Positions 9,254-22,964 of a DNA stretch of 64,000 nt are shown piece after piece; the first letter of the stretch is position 1; each line of letters begins with the position of its first letter. The translations under genes and the position numbers were made by a program. Source of the DNA: Lelliottia amnigena (GTDB lineage: Bacteria > Pseudomonadota > Gammaproteobacteria > Enterobacterales > Enterobacteriaceae); contig LR134135.1 in assembly GCA_900635465.1 (NCBI GenBank), positions 3,038,001 to 3,102,000 on the forward strand. Reading direction: 5' to 3'. The notes under the pieces were generated by a model. The model saw only the letters and a list, made by a program, of their open reading frames with translations, was not told where the DNA came from and ran no database searches.

Positions 9254-11254
9254 GTGAAACAAAACGTCGTACAACCTGCTAACCTTGAGTTCAACGCTGA
9301 GGGTACACCTGTTTCCCGAGATTTCGACGATGTCTATTTCTCTAATGATAACGGGCTGGAAGAGACCCGTTATGTTTTTCTGGATGGAAACCACCTCAAC
9401 GCGCGCTTTCCCCTCCATAACCGCAGCCAATTTGTCGTGGCGGAGAGCGGTTTTGGCACCGGTTTAAACTTCCTCACCCTTTGGCAGGCGTTTGAGCAGT
9501 TCCGTGCTGACCATCCCGAAGCTACGCTACAAAGATTACATTTCATCAGTTTTGAGAAATATCCCCTCACCGGTCACGATCTCAAACTGGCGCATCAGCA
9601 TTGGCCAGAACTGGCACGGTGGGCAGAACAGCTACAGGCGCAGTGGCCGTTGCCGATCGGCGGATGTCACCGCCTGTTACTGGATGAAGGTAGAGTCACG
9701 CTCGATTTATGGTTCGGCGATATCAATGAACTGACCGACCAACTCGACGACTCACTCAATCAACAGGTCGACGCCTGGTTTCTCGATGGGTTTGCTCCGT
9801 CCAAAAATCCGGATATGTGGAGCGAGCAGTTATTCGCTGCAATGGCGCGTCTGGCCCGCCCCGGTGCAACCCTGGCAACATTTACCTGCGCCGGATTTGT
9901 TCGTCGTGGCTTGCGGGACGCCGGTTTTACCATGCAAAAATGCAAAGGTTTTGGCCGCAAACGCGAAATGCTCACGGGCGTCATGGCGCAGGACAATGCC
10001 CCAAGCCCCCGCGCGCCCTGGTTTACCCGCAGCGGCATTGAAAAACGTGAAACGGCGATTATTGGCGGGGGCATCGCCAGTGCCCTGCTGGCCTTTGCAT
10101 TACTTCAGCGCGGCTGGCGGGTGACGCTCTACTGTGCCGACAACTCACCGGCAAATGGCGCCTCCGGCAACCGTCAGGGCGCGTTGTATCCGCTTCTGAG
10201 CGCTCACGACCCGGCGATCAGCCAGTTTTTCCCGGCAGCCTTCACCTTCGCTCGTCGCCTGTATGACGCTCTTCCCGTTACCTATGCGCACGACTGGTGC
10301 GGTGTGACGCAGCTCGGCTGGGATGAAAAAAGCCAACAAAAAATAGACCAAATGCTGTCACTGGGTTTACCGGAACAAATCGCAACAGCCGTGGATGCGC
10401 AGCAGGTTCTGGAAAACACCGGTGTGCCAACCGGCTGCGGTGGCATTCACTACCCTGAGGGCGGGTGGTTATGCCCGGCGGAACTGACGGCTGCGGTGAT
10501 AAGCCTGGCGCAGTCTCGCGGCCTGGATGTGCATTACGGTTATCAACTGGAATCCCTAAATCATCAGGAAGGTGACTGGCAGTTACGGTTCAACAATGAC
10601 GCTGATGCCCGGCACTCAAGCGTTGTGCTGGCTAACGGCCATCGCATTGGCGATTTTTCGCAAACAGAAAAGTTACCCGTTTATCCGGTTGGTGGTCAGG
10701 TCAGTCATATTCCCACAACTCCACAGCTCGAAAAACTCCGTCAGGTGCTCTGTTATGACGGTTATTTGACACCGCAAAACCCAGCAAATGGCCATCATTG
10801 CATAGGCGCCAGCTATCATCGCGGCCAGACAGAAATGGAGTACAGCGAAGCCGATCAGCAGCAAAATCGCCAGCGTTTAGTGGATTGTTTCCCGAAAGCC
10901 GAATGGGCAAAAGAGGTGGATGTCTCTGACTCAGATGCCCGCTGCGGCGTGCGGTGTGCGACGCGGGATCACTTGCCGATGGTCGGGAACGTGCCGGATT
11001 ACGAATCGACGCTGACGCAATATCAGGATCTTGCCGAGCACAACAAAACCGCAGTCACTGCGCCGGTATATCCAGGCCTCTTTATGCTGGGCGCGCTGGG
11101 ATCGCGCGGGCTGTGTACCGCCCCGCTGCTGGCAGAAATCCTGGCATCACAGATGAGCGAAGAGCCGATTCCGATGGACAGTACGACGCTTGCGGGTCTG
11201 AGTCCAAATCGTTTGTGGGTGCGGAAATTGCTGAAAGGGAAAGCGGTGAAATAA
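9254..11254 (+). CDS. mnmC: Bifunctional tRNA (mnm5s2U34) methyltransferase/oxidoreductase MnmC
   Basis: Completes wobble modification mnm5s2U34: the C-terminal FAD domain removes the carboxymethyl group of cmnm5s2U, and the N-terminal SAM domain methylates nm5s2U. The frame is open further upstream, through the fabB operators, but the GTG at 9254 ([19 protein letters not shown]) matches the E. coli start and gives 666 residues against 668. The SAM motif [17 protein letters not shown] is near residue 60, the FAD motif [11 protein letters not shown] near 270, and GALGSRGLC near the C-terminus. It is divergent from fabB. Confidence 0.95.
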   Translation: MKQNVVQPANLEFNAEGTPVSRDFDDVYFSNDNGLEETRYVFLDGNHLNARFPLHNRSQFVVAESGFGTGLNFLTLWQAFEQFRADHPEATLQRLHFISFEKYPLTGHDLKLAHQHWPELARWAEQLQAQWPLPIGGCHRLLLDEGRVTLDLWFGDINELTDQLDDSLNQQVDAWFLDGFAPSKNPDMWSEQLFAAMARLARPGATLATFTCAGFVRRGLRDAGFTMQKCKGFGRKREMLTGVMAQDNAPSPRAPWFTRSGIEKRETAIIGGGIASALLAFALLQRGWRVTLYCADNSPANGASGNRQGALYPLLSAHDPAISQFFPAAFTFARRLYDALPVTYAHDWCGVTQLGWDEKSQQKIDQMLSLGLPEQIATAVDAQQVLENTGVPTGCGGIHYPEGGWLCPAELTAAVISLAQSRGLDVHYGYQLESLNHQEGDWQLRFNNDADARHSSVVLANGHRIGDFSQTEKLPVYPVGGQVSHIPTTPQLEKLRQVLCYDGYLTPQNPANGHHCIGASYHRGQTEMEYSEADQQQNRQRLVDCFPKAEWAKEVDVSDSDARCGVRCATRDHLPMVGNVPDYESTLTQYQDLAEHNKTAVTAPVYPGLFMLGALGSRGLCTAPLLAEILASQMSEEPIPMDSTTLAGLSPNRLWVRKLLKGKAVK

Positions 11255-11264
11255 GACGTGGTCT

Positions 11265-11288
11265 GAACCCTCTCCTGGGAGAGGGTTC
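11265..11288. terminator. Hairpin between convergent mnmC and yfcL
   Basis: GAACCCTCTCC-TG-GGAGAGGGTTC is a perfect inverted repeat just after the mnmC stop, followed by only a short T-rich stretch. Similar CCCTCTCC-core hairpins occur at 32541 and 63674. Confidence 0.6.
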
Positions 11289-11304
11289 TCACACGGGCAG
11301 AAAT

Positions 11305-11583
11305 TTACTGCAACTTTGCCTGATCAAACAGGTTATCCCACATATCCAATACCAAAGACTGGTCGCGTGGAGAAAGCTCGCCTGCCTGAATGGCTTTTTC
11401 AAGGCCACGCCCCACGGCAGCGTGAACGGCTTCAGGCGAGTGATCGTCGCCCGCTTCCAGCTCCGCTACGGCAAGCGTCAGGTGACCACGCAGATAACCG
11501 CTGGCAAACAGTTCATCGTCACTGGCGTGCTCTACCATGCCATCAATTAGCGCCAGAATGCGTGATTCAAATTCTGCGATCAT
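11305..11583 (-). CDS. yfcL: YfcL family protein
   Basis: Small acidic cytosolic protein of unknown function, 92 residues, the E. coli YfcL length, starting [20 protein letters not shown]. It carries no recognisable catalytic motif and looks mostly alpha-helical. It is the last gene of the aroC-mepA-yfcA-epmC-yfcL run, 13 bases after epmC, and converges on mnmC. Confidence 0.9.
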   Translation of the reverse strand: MIAEFESRILALIDGMVEHASDDELFASGYLRGHLTLAVAELEAGDDHSPEAVHAAVGRGLEKAIQAGELSPRDQSLVLDMWDNLFDQAKLQ

Positions 11584-11596
11584 CTTCTTTCCTCAG

Positions 11597-12142
11597 TTAA
11601 ATATCTTCCGGCCATGGGAAGTGTTCCGCCTTTAATTCCGGCGTGTGGTAGTAATCCTGCAATGCTTTGATGAAACGCGCCGGACGTTCCGGGAAGCCTT
11701 TCTCAAGATATTCCATCACCTGCGCATGAACGCGGCGCTGGAAGGTAATTCTGTCTGGCTCACAATCGCCTTCGAGATTGTCACAGCTGACGTTAAACGG
11801 AAAACCTGCCGCCACGCAGAACAGCCAGTCGAACGCCTGGGGTTTGACTTCCACATCTTCAAACTGACCCTGCGTCGCCGCATCTCGCCCGTCCGGGCAG
11901 TACCAGTAACCAAAGTCTACCAGCTCGCGACGCGCTTTCCCGGCAATACACCAGTGGGAAATTTCATGCAACCCGCTGGCATAAAAGCCGTGCGCAAACA
12001 CAATCCGGTTGTACGGCACGTCGGCATCAGCAGGGAGATAGATCGGTTCGTCGTCGCCTTTAATCAGACGGGTATTAAAATCATCAGCGAAACAGCCGTC
12101 AAAGATTTCAATCAGCTGTTCATAATTATGTGTACTGTTCAT
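11597..12142 (-). CDS. epmC: Elongation factor P hydroxylase EpmC (YfcM)
   Basis: Hydroxylates the beta-lysyl-lysine on elongation factor P, after EpmA and EpmB have attached and isomerised the lysine. The protein is 181 residues (182 in E. coli) and contains the metal-site-like motif HEISHWCIAGKARRELVDFG near residue 60. Its ATG overlaps the yfcA stop by one base (TAATG), so translation is probably coupled. Confidence 0.93.
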   Translation of the reverse strand: MNSTHNYEQLIEIFDGCFADDFNTRLIKGDDEPIYLPADADVPYNRIVFAHGFYASGLHEISHWCIAGKARRELVDFGYWYCPDGRDAATQGQFEDVEVKPQAFDWLFCVAAGFPFNVSCDNLEGDCEPDRITFQRRVHAQVMEYLEKGFPERPARFIKALQDYYHTPELKAEHFPWPEDI

Positions 12143-12951
12143 TAGTTCATCCCCAACCAGTGGAGGATCTCCTGTCCGTGGCTGTCATAAAGAAGTTTGG
12201 CGCTCATCACCGCCGACACAATAACAATCATGGGACGAATGAGTTTCTGCCCTTTACTTAATACCAGGCGAGAGCCCACGCGCGCGCCTAAAAACTGCCC
12301 CACCATCATCACAAAACCGGTCGCCCAGATAACTTTGCCACCGATAATAAACAGCAGCAGGCCGCCGAGATTAGAGGTCGCATTCAGCACTTTGGCATGC
12401 GCGGTGGATTTGGCGAGATTAAAACCGGCAAGCGTAACAAACGCCAGCGCATAGAACGAACCCGCGCCAGGACCAAAAAATCCGTCGTAAAAACCGACGC
12501 AACCGCCAGCAATCAGGGCGAACGGCAAACCGTGCAAACGACGCTGTCGGTCTTCTTCGCCAAGCTTTGGCATCAGCAAAAAATAGAGACCAATACAGAT
12601 AACCAGAATCGGTAAAATTTGGCGCAAAATATCGGACTGGACATGCTGAACCAGCAGCGCGCCTGACGTTGAGCCGATAAACGTCATCAAAATATTGAGC
12701 TTCTGATCGGCAAGGCTAACGACTTTGCGACGAATAAAATAAATTGAGGCCGAAAGTGAGCCGCCACAGGCCTGGAGTTTATTGGTTGCCAGCGCCTGCG
12801 CAGGGCTCATGCCTACGGCCAATAGCGCGGGAACCGTTAATAATCCCCCGCCCCCCGCCAGCGCATCAATAAAACCGGCCAGCATGGCGACAAAAAAAAG
12901 CACCGCCAGCAACAGCGGTGACACCATGAAAAGATCGACGAAGTTATCCAT
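12142..12951 (-). CDS. yfcA: TSUP family membrane transporter YfcA
   Basis: Inner-membrane protein of the sulfite exporter TauE/SafE (TSUP) family, 269 residues with about eight predicted transmembrane segments. The N-terminal family repeat is AGFIDALAGGGGLLTVPALL, and a matching half-repeat begins GGCVGFYDGFFGPGAGSF near residue 150. Its substrate is unknown. Both ends overlap neighbours by one base (TAATG with mepA upstream and epmC downstream). Confidence 0.92.
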   Translation of the reverse strand: MDNFVDLFMVSPLLLAVLFFVAMLAGFIDALAGGGGLLTVPALLAVGMSPAQALATNKLQACGGSLSASIYFIRRKVVSLADQKLNILMTFIGSTSGALLVQHVQSDILRQILPILVICIGLYFLLMPKLGEEDRQRRLHGLPFALIAGGCVGFYDGFFGPGAGSFYALAFVTLAGFNLAKSTAHAKVLNATSNLGGLLLFIIGGKVIWATGFVMMVGQFLGARVGSRLVLSKGQKLIRPMIVIVSAVMSAKLLYDSHGQEILHWLGMN

Positions 12952-13775
12952 TACAGTACATGCTCATCCAGTAGCGCCTGGCAGGAAGGCGGCAACGGAG
13001 GCGGTGTCTTCTTCTCAGGCTGAGTGGTTCCAGGTTTGGCAGGTTCAAACCAACTTTGTAGTTCAGCGCCACAGCCGTCGCCAGGCGGAGGTAATGGCTG
13101 GTCTTCGCACTCAAGGCTGTTCGCCGGGCAACGTAAGCGGACATGCATGTGCGCGCGATGCTGGAACCACGGACGAACTTTGCTTAACCAGTCGCGATCC
13201 GTTCCGGCATCCAGACAGAGCTGCTGTTTGATTGCCGGATTGACGAAAATACGCGTTACATCGTTATCTTTCGCGGCCACTTTAATCAAACTGAACACAT
13301 CGGGCGTCCACAGTGACGGCACAACATTTTTGCCGTCACGCGCGACCAAATCCAGCGCCTGAGGTTTAAGCAACTGTGCTGAACTCCAGCGTGTTTTTGG
13401 CAATTGCAGGAAAATATCGACATCAAGTCCCGACTGGTGGCTGGCGTGCCCGCCATTAAAGCGACCGCCCGCGGGCATACCCATATCGCCAATCAGCATC
13501 GTCCCCAACCCCAGATTGTGAACCCGATCCCCCAAACGCTGGATAAAAGTCACCAGATCAGGATGACCAAAGTAACGGCGCTGATCGGTTCGCATCACCT
13601 GATAGGTATCGGACTGCAACGGCAATTCCTGCGCACCTACTATACATCCGTTGGAAAACGCGCCGATCGACTGCGCGCTGCCCGCCACCGGATGGGTGAT
13701 TTTTTGCCACGGAGTGGCTGCCAGACTGGCTCCACTGGCAAGCAGTGCCAGCAGAGCAATTGCGGTTTTTTTCAT
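12951..13775 (-). CDS. mepA: Penicillin-insensitive murein endopeptidase MepA
   Basis: Periplasmic zinc metallopeptidase of the LAS family that cleaves the D-Ala-mDAP cross-link in peptidoglycan. Residues 1-19 form a signal peptide ([19 protein letters not shown]). Zinc-site residues are visible as H113 and D120 in [13 protein letters not shown] and in the [11 protein letters not shown] motif near 206-211. Length is 274, as in E. coli. It follows aroC with a two-base gap and overlaps yfcA. Confidence 0.96.
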   Translation of the reverse strand: MKKTAIALLALLASGASLAATPWQKITHPVAGSAQSIGAFSNGCIVGAQELPLQSDTYQVMRTDQRRYFGHPDLVTFIQRLGDRVHNLGLGTMLIGDMGMPAGGRFNGGHASHQSGLDVDIFLQLPKTRWSSAQLLKPQALDLVARDGKNVVPSLWTPDVFSLIKVAAKDNDVTRIFVNPAIKQQLCLDAGTDRDWLSKVRPWFQHRAHMHVRLRCPANSLECEDQPLPPPGDGCGAELQSWFEPAKPGTTQPEKKTPPPLPPSCQALLDEHVL

Positions 13776-13777
13776 GG

Positions 13778-14863
13778 TTACCAGCGTGGAAGAGGGGGAA
13801 TCACATCCGCGTTCTGCGCGCGCTGGCGCAGGAAATGATCCATCAGCACGATCGCCAGCATAGCTTCAGCAATCGGCACCGCGCGGATACCCACGCAAGG
13901 ATCGTGACGGCCTTTGGTGATCATTTCAACTTCTTCACCCGCGCGATTAATCGTGTGACCAGGCACCGTGATGCTGGAAGTCGGCTTCAGTGCGATATTG
14001 GCCACAATCTGTTGGCCGCTGCTGATACCGCCCAAAATACCGCCCGCATGATTGCTCTGGAAACCTTGCGCGGTGATTTCGTCGCGATTCTGGCTGCCGC
14101 GTAGCGCAACGACCTCAAAACCGTCGCCAATCTCCACACCTTTCACGGCGTTAATGCTCATCATCGCGTGCGCGATATCAGCATCCAGACGGTCAAACAC
14201 CGGTTCGCCTAAGCCTGGCGGCACGCCATCAGCGACAACGGTGACTTTTGCGCCAATGGAGTCGCCCTCTTTTTTCAGGGCGCGCATCAGTTCGTCCAGC
14301 GCATCGATTTTGTCCGCATCGGCACAGAAGAACGGGTTCTGTTCAACCAGATCCCAGTCTTTGATGGCCAGCGGAATATCGCCCATTTGAGTCAGACAAC
14401 CGCGGATCACAATGCCAAACTTCTGCGCCAGATATTTTTTCGCAATCGCACCTGCGGCAACGCGCATCGCGGTTTCGCGCGCAGACGAACGACCGCCGCC
14501 GCGATAATCACGGAAACCGAATTTTTGCTCGTAGGTGTAATCAGCGTGACCTGGGCGGAAAACATCTTTAATCGCGCCGTAATCCTGAGAACGCTGGTCG
14601 GTATTTTCAATCAGCAGGCCGATACTGGTGCCCGTAGTGCGCCCTTCGAAGACGCCGGAGAGGATTTTGACCTGGTCTGGCTCGCGACGCTGCGTGGTGT
14701 AACGCGAGGTGCCCGGACGGCGACGGTCAAGGTCGTGTTGTAAATCGGCTTCGGTCAGTTCGATGCCCGGCGGAACGCCGTCAACGATGCACCCGAGCGC
14801 CAGACCGTGCGACTCACCAAACGTGGTCACGCGGAATAATTGTCCAATACTGTTTCCTGCCAT
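13778..14863 (-). CDS. aroC: Chorismate synthase AroC
   Basis: FMN-dependent enzyme that converts 5-enolpyruvylshikimate-3-phosphate to chorismate, the last common step of aromatic synthesis. The ATG at 14863 ([20 protein letters not shown]) gives 361 residues, the E. coli length; an adjacent upstream GTG would add one residue. The signatures [19 protein letters not shown] and [16 protein letters not shown] are present. It precedes mepA and follows prmB on the minus strand. Confidence 0.97.
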   Translation of the reverse strand: MAGNSIGQLFRVTTFGESHGLALGCIVDGVPPGIELTEADLQHDLDRRRPGTSRYTTQRREPDQVKILSGVFEGRTTGTSIGLLIENTDQRSQDYGAIKDVFRPGHADYTYEQKFGFRDYRGGGRSSARETAMRVAAGAIAKKYLAQKFGIVIRGCLTQMGDIPLAIKDWDLVEQNPFFCADADKIDALDELMRALKKEGDSIGAKVTVVADGVPPGLGEPVFDRLDADIAHAMMSINAVKGVEIGDGFEVVALRGSQNRDEITAQGFQSNHAGGILGGISSGQQIVANIALKPTSSITVPGHTINRAGEEVEMITKGRHDPCVGIRAVPIAEAMLAIVLMDHFLRQRAQNADVIPPLPRW

Positions 14864-14923
14864 CACGGCTCCGTTATCGTTGTTCTCTGTTTGAGCAGGT
14901 GAAACGGGCCGAAGCCCGCAAGA

Positions 14924-15856
14924 TTAATCTTTATAGATGCTGAAGTATTCACGCGCGGCGATAAGCTGCGCTTTGGTCAGCATGAAGACGCCTTCGCCAC
15001 CGTTGTCGAACTCGAGCCAGGTGAAAGGCACCTCCGGGTACTGCTCCATCAGATGTACCATGCTGTTACCGACTTCACAAATCAGAATACCGTCATCGGT
15101 CAGATAATCCGGCGCGCAAGCCAGAATGCGGCGCGTCAGCTTCAGACCGTCTGTACCGGATGCCAGGCCGAGTTCGGGTTCGTGGCGATATTCATTCGGC
15201 AGATCGGACATATCTTCCGCATCCACATACGGCGGATTGGTCACGATCAGATCGTATTGCAGCGTCGGCAAATCGCGGAACAGATCGGAGCGGATCGGCG
15301 TCACATGATGAATCAAACCGTGCTCTTCGATGTTGTGTTCAGTGACGGCCAGCGCGTCAGTCGAGATGTCCACCGCATCAACTTCTGCTTCCGGATAAGC
15401 GTAGGCGCACGCGATCGCAATACATCCGCTACCGGTACACATATCCAGAATATGTTCCGGTTGATGGTCCATCAGACCCGCAAAATGATTGTTGATCAGC
15501 TCGCCAATCGGTGAGCGCGGCACCAGCACGCGTTCATCGACATAAAATTCGTGGCCGCAGAACCAGGCTTTGTTGGTCAGATACGCGACCGGAATGCGTT
15601 CGTTCACGCGACGGATCACGCGCTCAACGATACGGTGTTTTTCGCTGGAGGTCAGGCGCGCAGTGCGCATGTCTTCGGGGATATCCAACGGCAGATAAAG
15701 CGACGGCAGTACGAGCTGCACAGCTTCATCCCACGGGTTATCCGTGCCGTGACCGTACCAGATATTAGCCGCGCTGAAGCGGCTAACGGACCAGCGCAAC
15801 ATGTCCTGAATGGTATGCAGTTCGTTTACTGCTTCATCGACAAAAATTTTATCCAT
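14924..15856 (-). CDS. prmB: Ribosomal protein L3 N5-glutamine methyltransferase PrmB
   Basis: SAM-dependent methyltransferase of the HemK/PrmC family that methylates a glutamine of ribosomal protein L3, with a role in 50S assembly. It has 310 residues, the E. coli length. The SAM motif [19 protein letters not shown] is near residue 135, and the NPPY glutamine-binding motif lies in [15 protein letters not shown] near residue 205. First gene of the run through aroC, divergent from smrB. Confidence 0.96.
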   Translation of the reverse strand: MDKIFVDEAVNELHTIQDMLRWSVSRFSAANIWYGHGTDNPWDEAVQLVLPSLYLPLDIPEDMRTARLTSSEKHRIVERVIRRVNERIPVAYLTNKAWFCGHEFYVDERVLVPRSPIGELINNHFAGLMDHQPEHILDMCTGSGCIAIACAYAYPEAEVDAVDISTDALAVTEHNIEEHGLIHHVTPIRSDLFRDLPTLQYDLIVTNPPYVDAEDMSDLPNEYRHEPELGLASGTDGLKLTRRILACAPDYLTDDGILICEVGNSMVHLMEQYPEVPFTWLEFDNGGEGVFMLTKAQLIAAREYFSIYKD

Positions 15857-16013
15857 TATTCTCTCCAGGGCATGCTTGCATAATTTTCGGCGGCTAGTTT
15901 GCCATGAAGACGGCGATAAATCAGCATTGTCGCGACGCGAGACAGGTGAAAAAATGCGTTTTGCTTGCGCCTCCCTCAGGTAAACTAAGGGAAATAAGAG
16001 ATGAGACCCAAGA

Positions 16014-16565
16014 ATGAAAAAGAAAACATCGCTTAGCGAGGAGGATCAGTCGCTGTTTCGCCAGCTTATGAGCGGGACGCGTCAAATCGCCCAGGACACC
16101 ATTGTTCATCGTCCGATCCGTAAAAAAATTACCGAAGTGCCGGTTAAACGGCTGCTTCAGGAACAAGCCGATAACAGCCACTATTTTTCAGATGAATTCC
16201 AGCCGCTGCTCAACACACAGGGCCCGGTAAAATATGTGCGCGAAGACGTCAGCCATTTTGAGCTGAAAAAATTACGTCGTGGGGATTATTCGCCAGAGCT
16301 GTTTCTTGATCTGCATGGCCTGACGCAGATGCAGGCGAAACAGGAGCTCGGGGCATTGATTGCGGCGTGCCGTCGCGAACATGTCTTTTGCACCTGTGTT
16401 ATGCACGGGCACGGCAAACATATTCTCAAACAACAAACGCCACTGTGGCTGGCTCAGCATCCACACGTGATGGCTTTTCATCAGGCACCGAAAGAGTACG
16501 GCGGAGATGCCGCATTGCTGGTGTTGATTGAAATTGAAGAGTGGCAGCCCCCTGAGCTGCCCTGA
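16014..16565 (+). CDS. smrB: Ribosome rescue endonuclease SmrB
   Basis: SMR-domain nuclease that cleaves mRNA between collided ribosomes, enabling rescue by trans-translation. It is 183 residues, as in E. coli. The SMR domain occupies the C-terminal half, with [17 protein letters not shown] and the [18 protein letters not shown] motif; the N-terminal extension is Lys/Arg-rich. It starts at an ATG at 16014 and is divergent from prmB. Confidence 0.95.
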   Translation: MKKKTSLSEEDQSLFRQLMSGTRQIAQDTIVHRPIRKKITEVPVKRLLQEQADNSHYFSDEFQPLLNTQGPVKYVREDVSHFELKKLRRGDYSPELFLDLHGLTQMQAKQELGALIAACRREHVFCTCVMHGHGKHILKQQTPLWLAQHPHVMAFHQAPKEYGGDAALLVLIEIEEWQPPELP

Positions 16566-16570
16566 CAGAG

Positions 16571-16596
16571 TGGCGGGTAATACTATTTACCCGCCA
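16571..16596. terminator. Hairpin between convergent smrB and sixA
   Basis: TGGCGGGTAA and TTACCCGCCA form a perfect ten-base stem around a six-base loop just after the smrB stop. There is no T tract, so termination strength is uncertain. Confidence 0.5.
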
Positions 16597-16610
16597 GATC
16601 GCACGTCACG

Positions 16611-17096
16611 TCAGATAGCTTTTGCCATCTTCAAATTGCACGGACTCATTTGCCAGTTGAATACCCCTTTGCCGCTTTCGTCGAGCGTGACGTTAGCAAT
16701 GGCCGAGGTGGTAAACATCGGAGGCGTTTCGCCAGGGCACAGTTCAGCAACTAAATAGCCGACCAGTGGCAGGTGGGAAATGACCAGCACAGACGCGACG
16801 CCCTCATGACTCAATGTCTGAAGATAACCGCTCACCAGACCGATATCGCCGCAAGGTGTGAGTTCAGGAAGCACGTCCACGTTTTTAGGTAGGTTCATAC
16901 ATTCGCCTACCACGTCTAGCGTCTGTTCAGCACGCAAGAATGGGCTCACCAGAACACGAGCAATGTCCACTTTTTGACCCTTGAGCCAGGTGGCCATTAG
17001 ACGAGATTCGTCACAGCCGCAGGTTGTCAAAGGACGAACAGAGTCACTGGCGGCATCGAGTGCCGCGTCGCCGTGACGCATGATAAAAACTTGCAT
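16611..17096 (-). CDS. sixA: Phosphohistidine phosphatase SixA
   Basis: Histidine-phosphatase superfamily enzyme that dephosphorylates phosphohistidine proteins, acting on NPr of the nitrogen PTS in E. coli. The catalytic RHG is at residues 7-9 (MQVFIMRHGDAALDAASDS), with H8 as nucleophile; a second active-site histidine lies in LVISHLPLVGYLVAELCPGE. The ATG at 17096 gives 161 residues, the E. coli length; the open frame upstream is not conserved. It lies downstream of fadJ on the same strand. Confidence 0.95.
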   Translation of the reverse strand: MQVFIMRHGDAALDAASDSVRPLTTCGCDESRLMATWLKGQKVDIARVLVSPFLRAEQTLDVVGECMNLPKNVDVLPELTPCGDIGLVSGYLQTLSHEGVASVLVISHLPLVGYLVAELCPGETPPMFTTSAIANVTLDESGKGVFNWQMSPCNLKMAKAI

Positions 17097-17306
17097 ATTG
17101 CACCGCTTTTGTTGACCAGGATCACCGGCGTTGACTACCCGCGAATACAGCAAAAAGGCAGAAAACCCGATGGCCGGGCATTGTGCCTGATCCATTCGAT
17201 GAATGAAACGCTGTTTTTTACCTTAATGGCGTAAGTATAGTCAATATCTGTTTACAAATTAGACAATGGCTATCCCATTCACCCCAGGATCTACTCTATT
17301 TTGACC

Positions 17307-20764
<3,458 letters not shown>

Positions 20765-20794
20765 AACACTCCCCTGTTAATGACAAAACGCATA

Positions 20795-20811
20795 AAGTGG
20801 TCTGACCTGAT
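20795..20811. promoter_or_regulatory. FadR site upstream of fadIJ
   Basis: The 17-mer centred on 20803 contains TGGTCTGACCTGAT, close to the FadR consensus TGGTCNGACCA. Long-chain acyl-CoA would release the repressor and induce fadIJ. Confidence 0.8.
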
Positions 20812-20882
20812 AACAGTCTTAACCATTTTTTTACATTCAGCCAATCAGGGAAACGAAAAAATGCGAGCTAAAACACAGAGAA

Positions 20883-20914
20883 GAAAAAGAAAACGCCCCT
20901 GAAGAACAGAGGCG
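20883..20914 (-). terminator. Terminator downstream of yfcZ
   Basis: On the minus strand, ACGCCTCTG-TTCTT-CAGGGGCGT is followed by TTTTCTTTTTC, a typical intrinsic terminator 13 bases past the yfcZ stop. Confidence 0.85.
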
Positions 20915-20926
20915 TAAAAGACGGGA

Positions 20927-21211
20927 TTAACGTAAGCCGAGCTGGAAAATCAATGTTTCTGCTTCGCAAGCAAAAATGAAATCGATATCCAGTTTCACAC
21001 CACCTTCAACTTCGGTGAGCGTAGATTTGATTTCGCAAGGATCGGACTCCACGTCGCGAGCGCGCTTAGTCAATGCACTCAGCGTTTCTTCGGCGTCCGC
21101 ACGTTTACTAAACACGCGGCTGTAAGACGCGGTGCAATCCGTATTGTCCATGATGGTACCGACATCCATACAGCAGCAAACCGGGGTTTCATCAGCACTG
21201 CATTTACTCAT
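20927..21211 (-). CDS. yfcZ: YfcZ/YiiS family protein (DUF406)
   Basis: Small cytosolic protein of unknown function, 94 residues, as in E. coli YfcZ. Five cysteines lie near the N-terminus (MSKCSADETPVCCCMDVGT and DNTDCTASYS), with more at about residues 58 and 82. It is divergent from fadL, so both share the FadR-containing control region; a link to fatty acid metabolism is only positional. Confidence 0.9.
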   Translation of the reverse strand: MSKCSADETPVCCCMDVGTIMDNTDCTASYSRVFSKRADAEETLSALTKRARDVESDPCEIKSTLTEVEGGVKLDIDFIFACEAETLIFQLGLR

Positions 21212-21457
21212 AGCTCAAGTTCCTCTGGATTCGCGCACGGCGCGAGATAAATACGTTGTCGATATTTTACGCCCGAGCCGGTGGTCTCTCCAGTCGTTAA
21301 TGGCGCAAAAGGCGATAAGTGAGCGATATCACACTAAAAAATGATCTAACGCAAAAATCACCCTTTTCAATGAGTGCGACGGGTCGCATTTTTGCCACGC
21401 AGATCCCGTTTCGATAAACATCTTTGAAAAACTTAATAAACAAACTTGCAACATTCC

Positions 21458-21474
21458 ATCTGGTCAGACCTATA
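21458..21474. promoter_or_regulatory. FadR site 1 upstream of fadL
   Basis: The 17-mer centred on 21466 contains ATCTGGTCAGACCTATA, matching the FadR consensus TGGTCNGACC in full. It lies about 110 bases before the fadL start. Confidence 0.88.
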
Positions 21475-21481
21475 CTCTCGC

Positions 21482-21498
21482 CACTGGTCTGATTTCTA
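21482..21498. promoter_or_regulatory. FadR site 2 upstream of fadL
   Basis: CACTGGTCTGATTTCTA, centred on 21490, is a weaker second FadR match 24 bases after site 1. Tandem sites are also described for E. coli fadL. The rest of 21212-21583 holds the yfcZ and fadL promoters and no other gene. Confidence 0.75.
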
Positions 21499-21583
21499 AG
21501 TGTTACCACAGACCCTACACTCCGCGCTCCTGTTACTACGTGTAACAATTATTGAATAAAAAAAACTCAATGAGGTTATGGTC

Positions 21584-22918
21584 ATGAGCCAGAAAACCCT
21601 GTTCAAAAAGACTGCGCTGGCAGTCGCAGTGGCAATCGTATCAACGTCCGCCTGGTCAGCGGGCTTCCAGCTCAACGAATTTTCTTCCTCTGGCCTTGGC
21701 CGTGCCTATTCTGGGGAAGGCGCAATTGCCGATGATGCAGGCAACGTGAGCCGTAACCCGGCGCTGATCACGATGTTTGATCGCCCAACCTTCTCTATCG
21801 GTGCGGTTTATATCGATCCTGATGTAAACGTCACCGGAAAATCCAGCCTGACAGGGCAAAGCGCGAATCAGGACAATATTGCTCCGGTAGCCTGGGTGCC
21901 TAACATGCACTTCGTGATGCCCATTAACGATCAGTTTGGCTGGGGTGCATCGGTCACGTCAAACTATGGTCTGGCAACCGAATTCAATGACAGCTATGGC
22001 GCAGGTATTTACGGCGGCAAAACCGATCTGACGACGATGAACCTGAACCTGAGCGGTGCATATCGTCTGAACAGTAACTGGAGCTTCGGCCTTGGCTTTG
22101 ATGCCGTTTATGCCAAAGCGAAAATCGAACGCTACGCGGGCGATCTGGGTCCATTACTGGCTTCCCAACTCCCTCCTCCATACAGGGATGGTATTAGCTC
22201 ACCGAGCGACCAAATTGCATACCTGAAGGGTGATGAGTGGGGCTTTGGCTGGAATGCCGGCATTCTGTATGAGCTGGATAAAAACAACCGCTGGGGTCTG
22301 ACTTACCGTTCAGAAGTTAAAATCGACTTCGAAGGCGACTATAAGAGCTCCATTAACCCGGCGCTTAACAGTATTTTCGCCAGCATGGGGATGACTTCCC
22401 TGCCAACCGGTACCGGCGGAAGAACACAGAACGGTGCGTTGACTCTGAACCTGCCTGAAATGTGGGAAGTGTCCGGTTATAACCGCGTCGCGCCACAGTG
22501 GGCCGTTCACTATAGCCTGACTTATACCAGCTGGAGCCAGTTCCAGGAACTGAAAGCGACGGGCGACAACGGCCAGACGCTGTTCCAGAAAGACGAAAAC
22601 TTCAAAGATGCTTATCGTATCGCGCTGGGTACAACCTACTACTACGATAAGAACTGGACCTTCCGTACGGGTATCGCATTCGATGACAGCCCAGTGCCGG
22701 CCGACAAACGTTCTATCTCAATTCCGGATCAGGACCGTTTCTGGCTGAGCGCAGGTATGACATATGCCTTCAACGACGATGCTTCTGTTGATGTGGGTGC
22801 ATCCTACATGCATGGTCAGAACGTCAGCTTCACCGAGGGTGAAGGTGTGTCTGCGTACGAATTCAAATCTGCAGGTAAAGCGTGGCTGTTCGGTACTAAC
22901 TTCAACTACGCGTTCTAA
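21584..22918 (+). CDS. fadL: Long-chain fatty acid outer membrane transporter FadL
   Basis: Outer-membrane 14-stranded beta-barrel that imports long-chain fatty acids by a hatch mechanism and also serves as a phage receptor in E. coli. The ATG at 21584 is eight bases after GAGG, better placed than the ATG at 21578, and gives [20 protein letters not shown]. Signal cleavage is expected after residue 25 ([16 protein letters not shown]). The NPA hatch motif occurs in [14 protein letters not shown]; the C-terminus ends in aromatic Phe (TNFNYAF), as outer-membrane barrels require. It has 444 residues. Confidence 0.96.
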   Translation: MSQKTLFKKTALAVAVAIVSTSAWSAGFQLNEFSSSGLGRAYSGEGAIADDAGNVSRNPALITMFDRPTFSIGAVYIDPDVNVTGKSSLTGQSANQDNIAPVAWVPNMHFVMPINDQFGWGASVTSNYGLATEFNDSYGAGIYGGKTDLTTMNLNLSGAYRLNSNWSFGLGFDAVYAKAKIERYAGDLGPLLASQLPPPYRDGISSPSDQIAYLKGDEWGFGWNAGILYELDKNNRWGLTYRSEVKIDFEGDYKSSINPALNSIFASMGMTSLPTGTGGRTQNGALTLNLPEMWEVSGYNRVAPQWAVHYSLTYTSWSQFQELKATGDNGQTLFQKDENFKDAYRIALGTTYYYDKNWTFRTGIAFDDSPVPADKRSISIPDQDRFWLSAGMTYAFNDDASVDVGASYMHGQNVSFTEGEGVSAYEFKSAGKAWLFGTNFNYAF

Positions 22919-22931
22919 TTCCGCAATCATT

Positions 22932-22962
22932 AAAAAAGGTGAGCATTTGCTCACCTTTTTTT
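22932..22962. terminator. Bidirectional terminator between fadL and mlaA
   Basis: AAAAAAGGTGAGCA-TT-TGCTCACCTTTTTT is a perfect stem with T tracts on both strands between convergent genes. Confidence 0.92.
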
Positions 22963-22964
22963 AT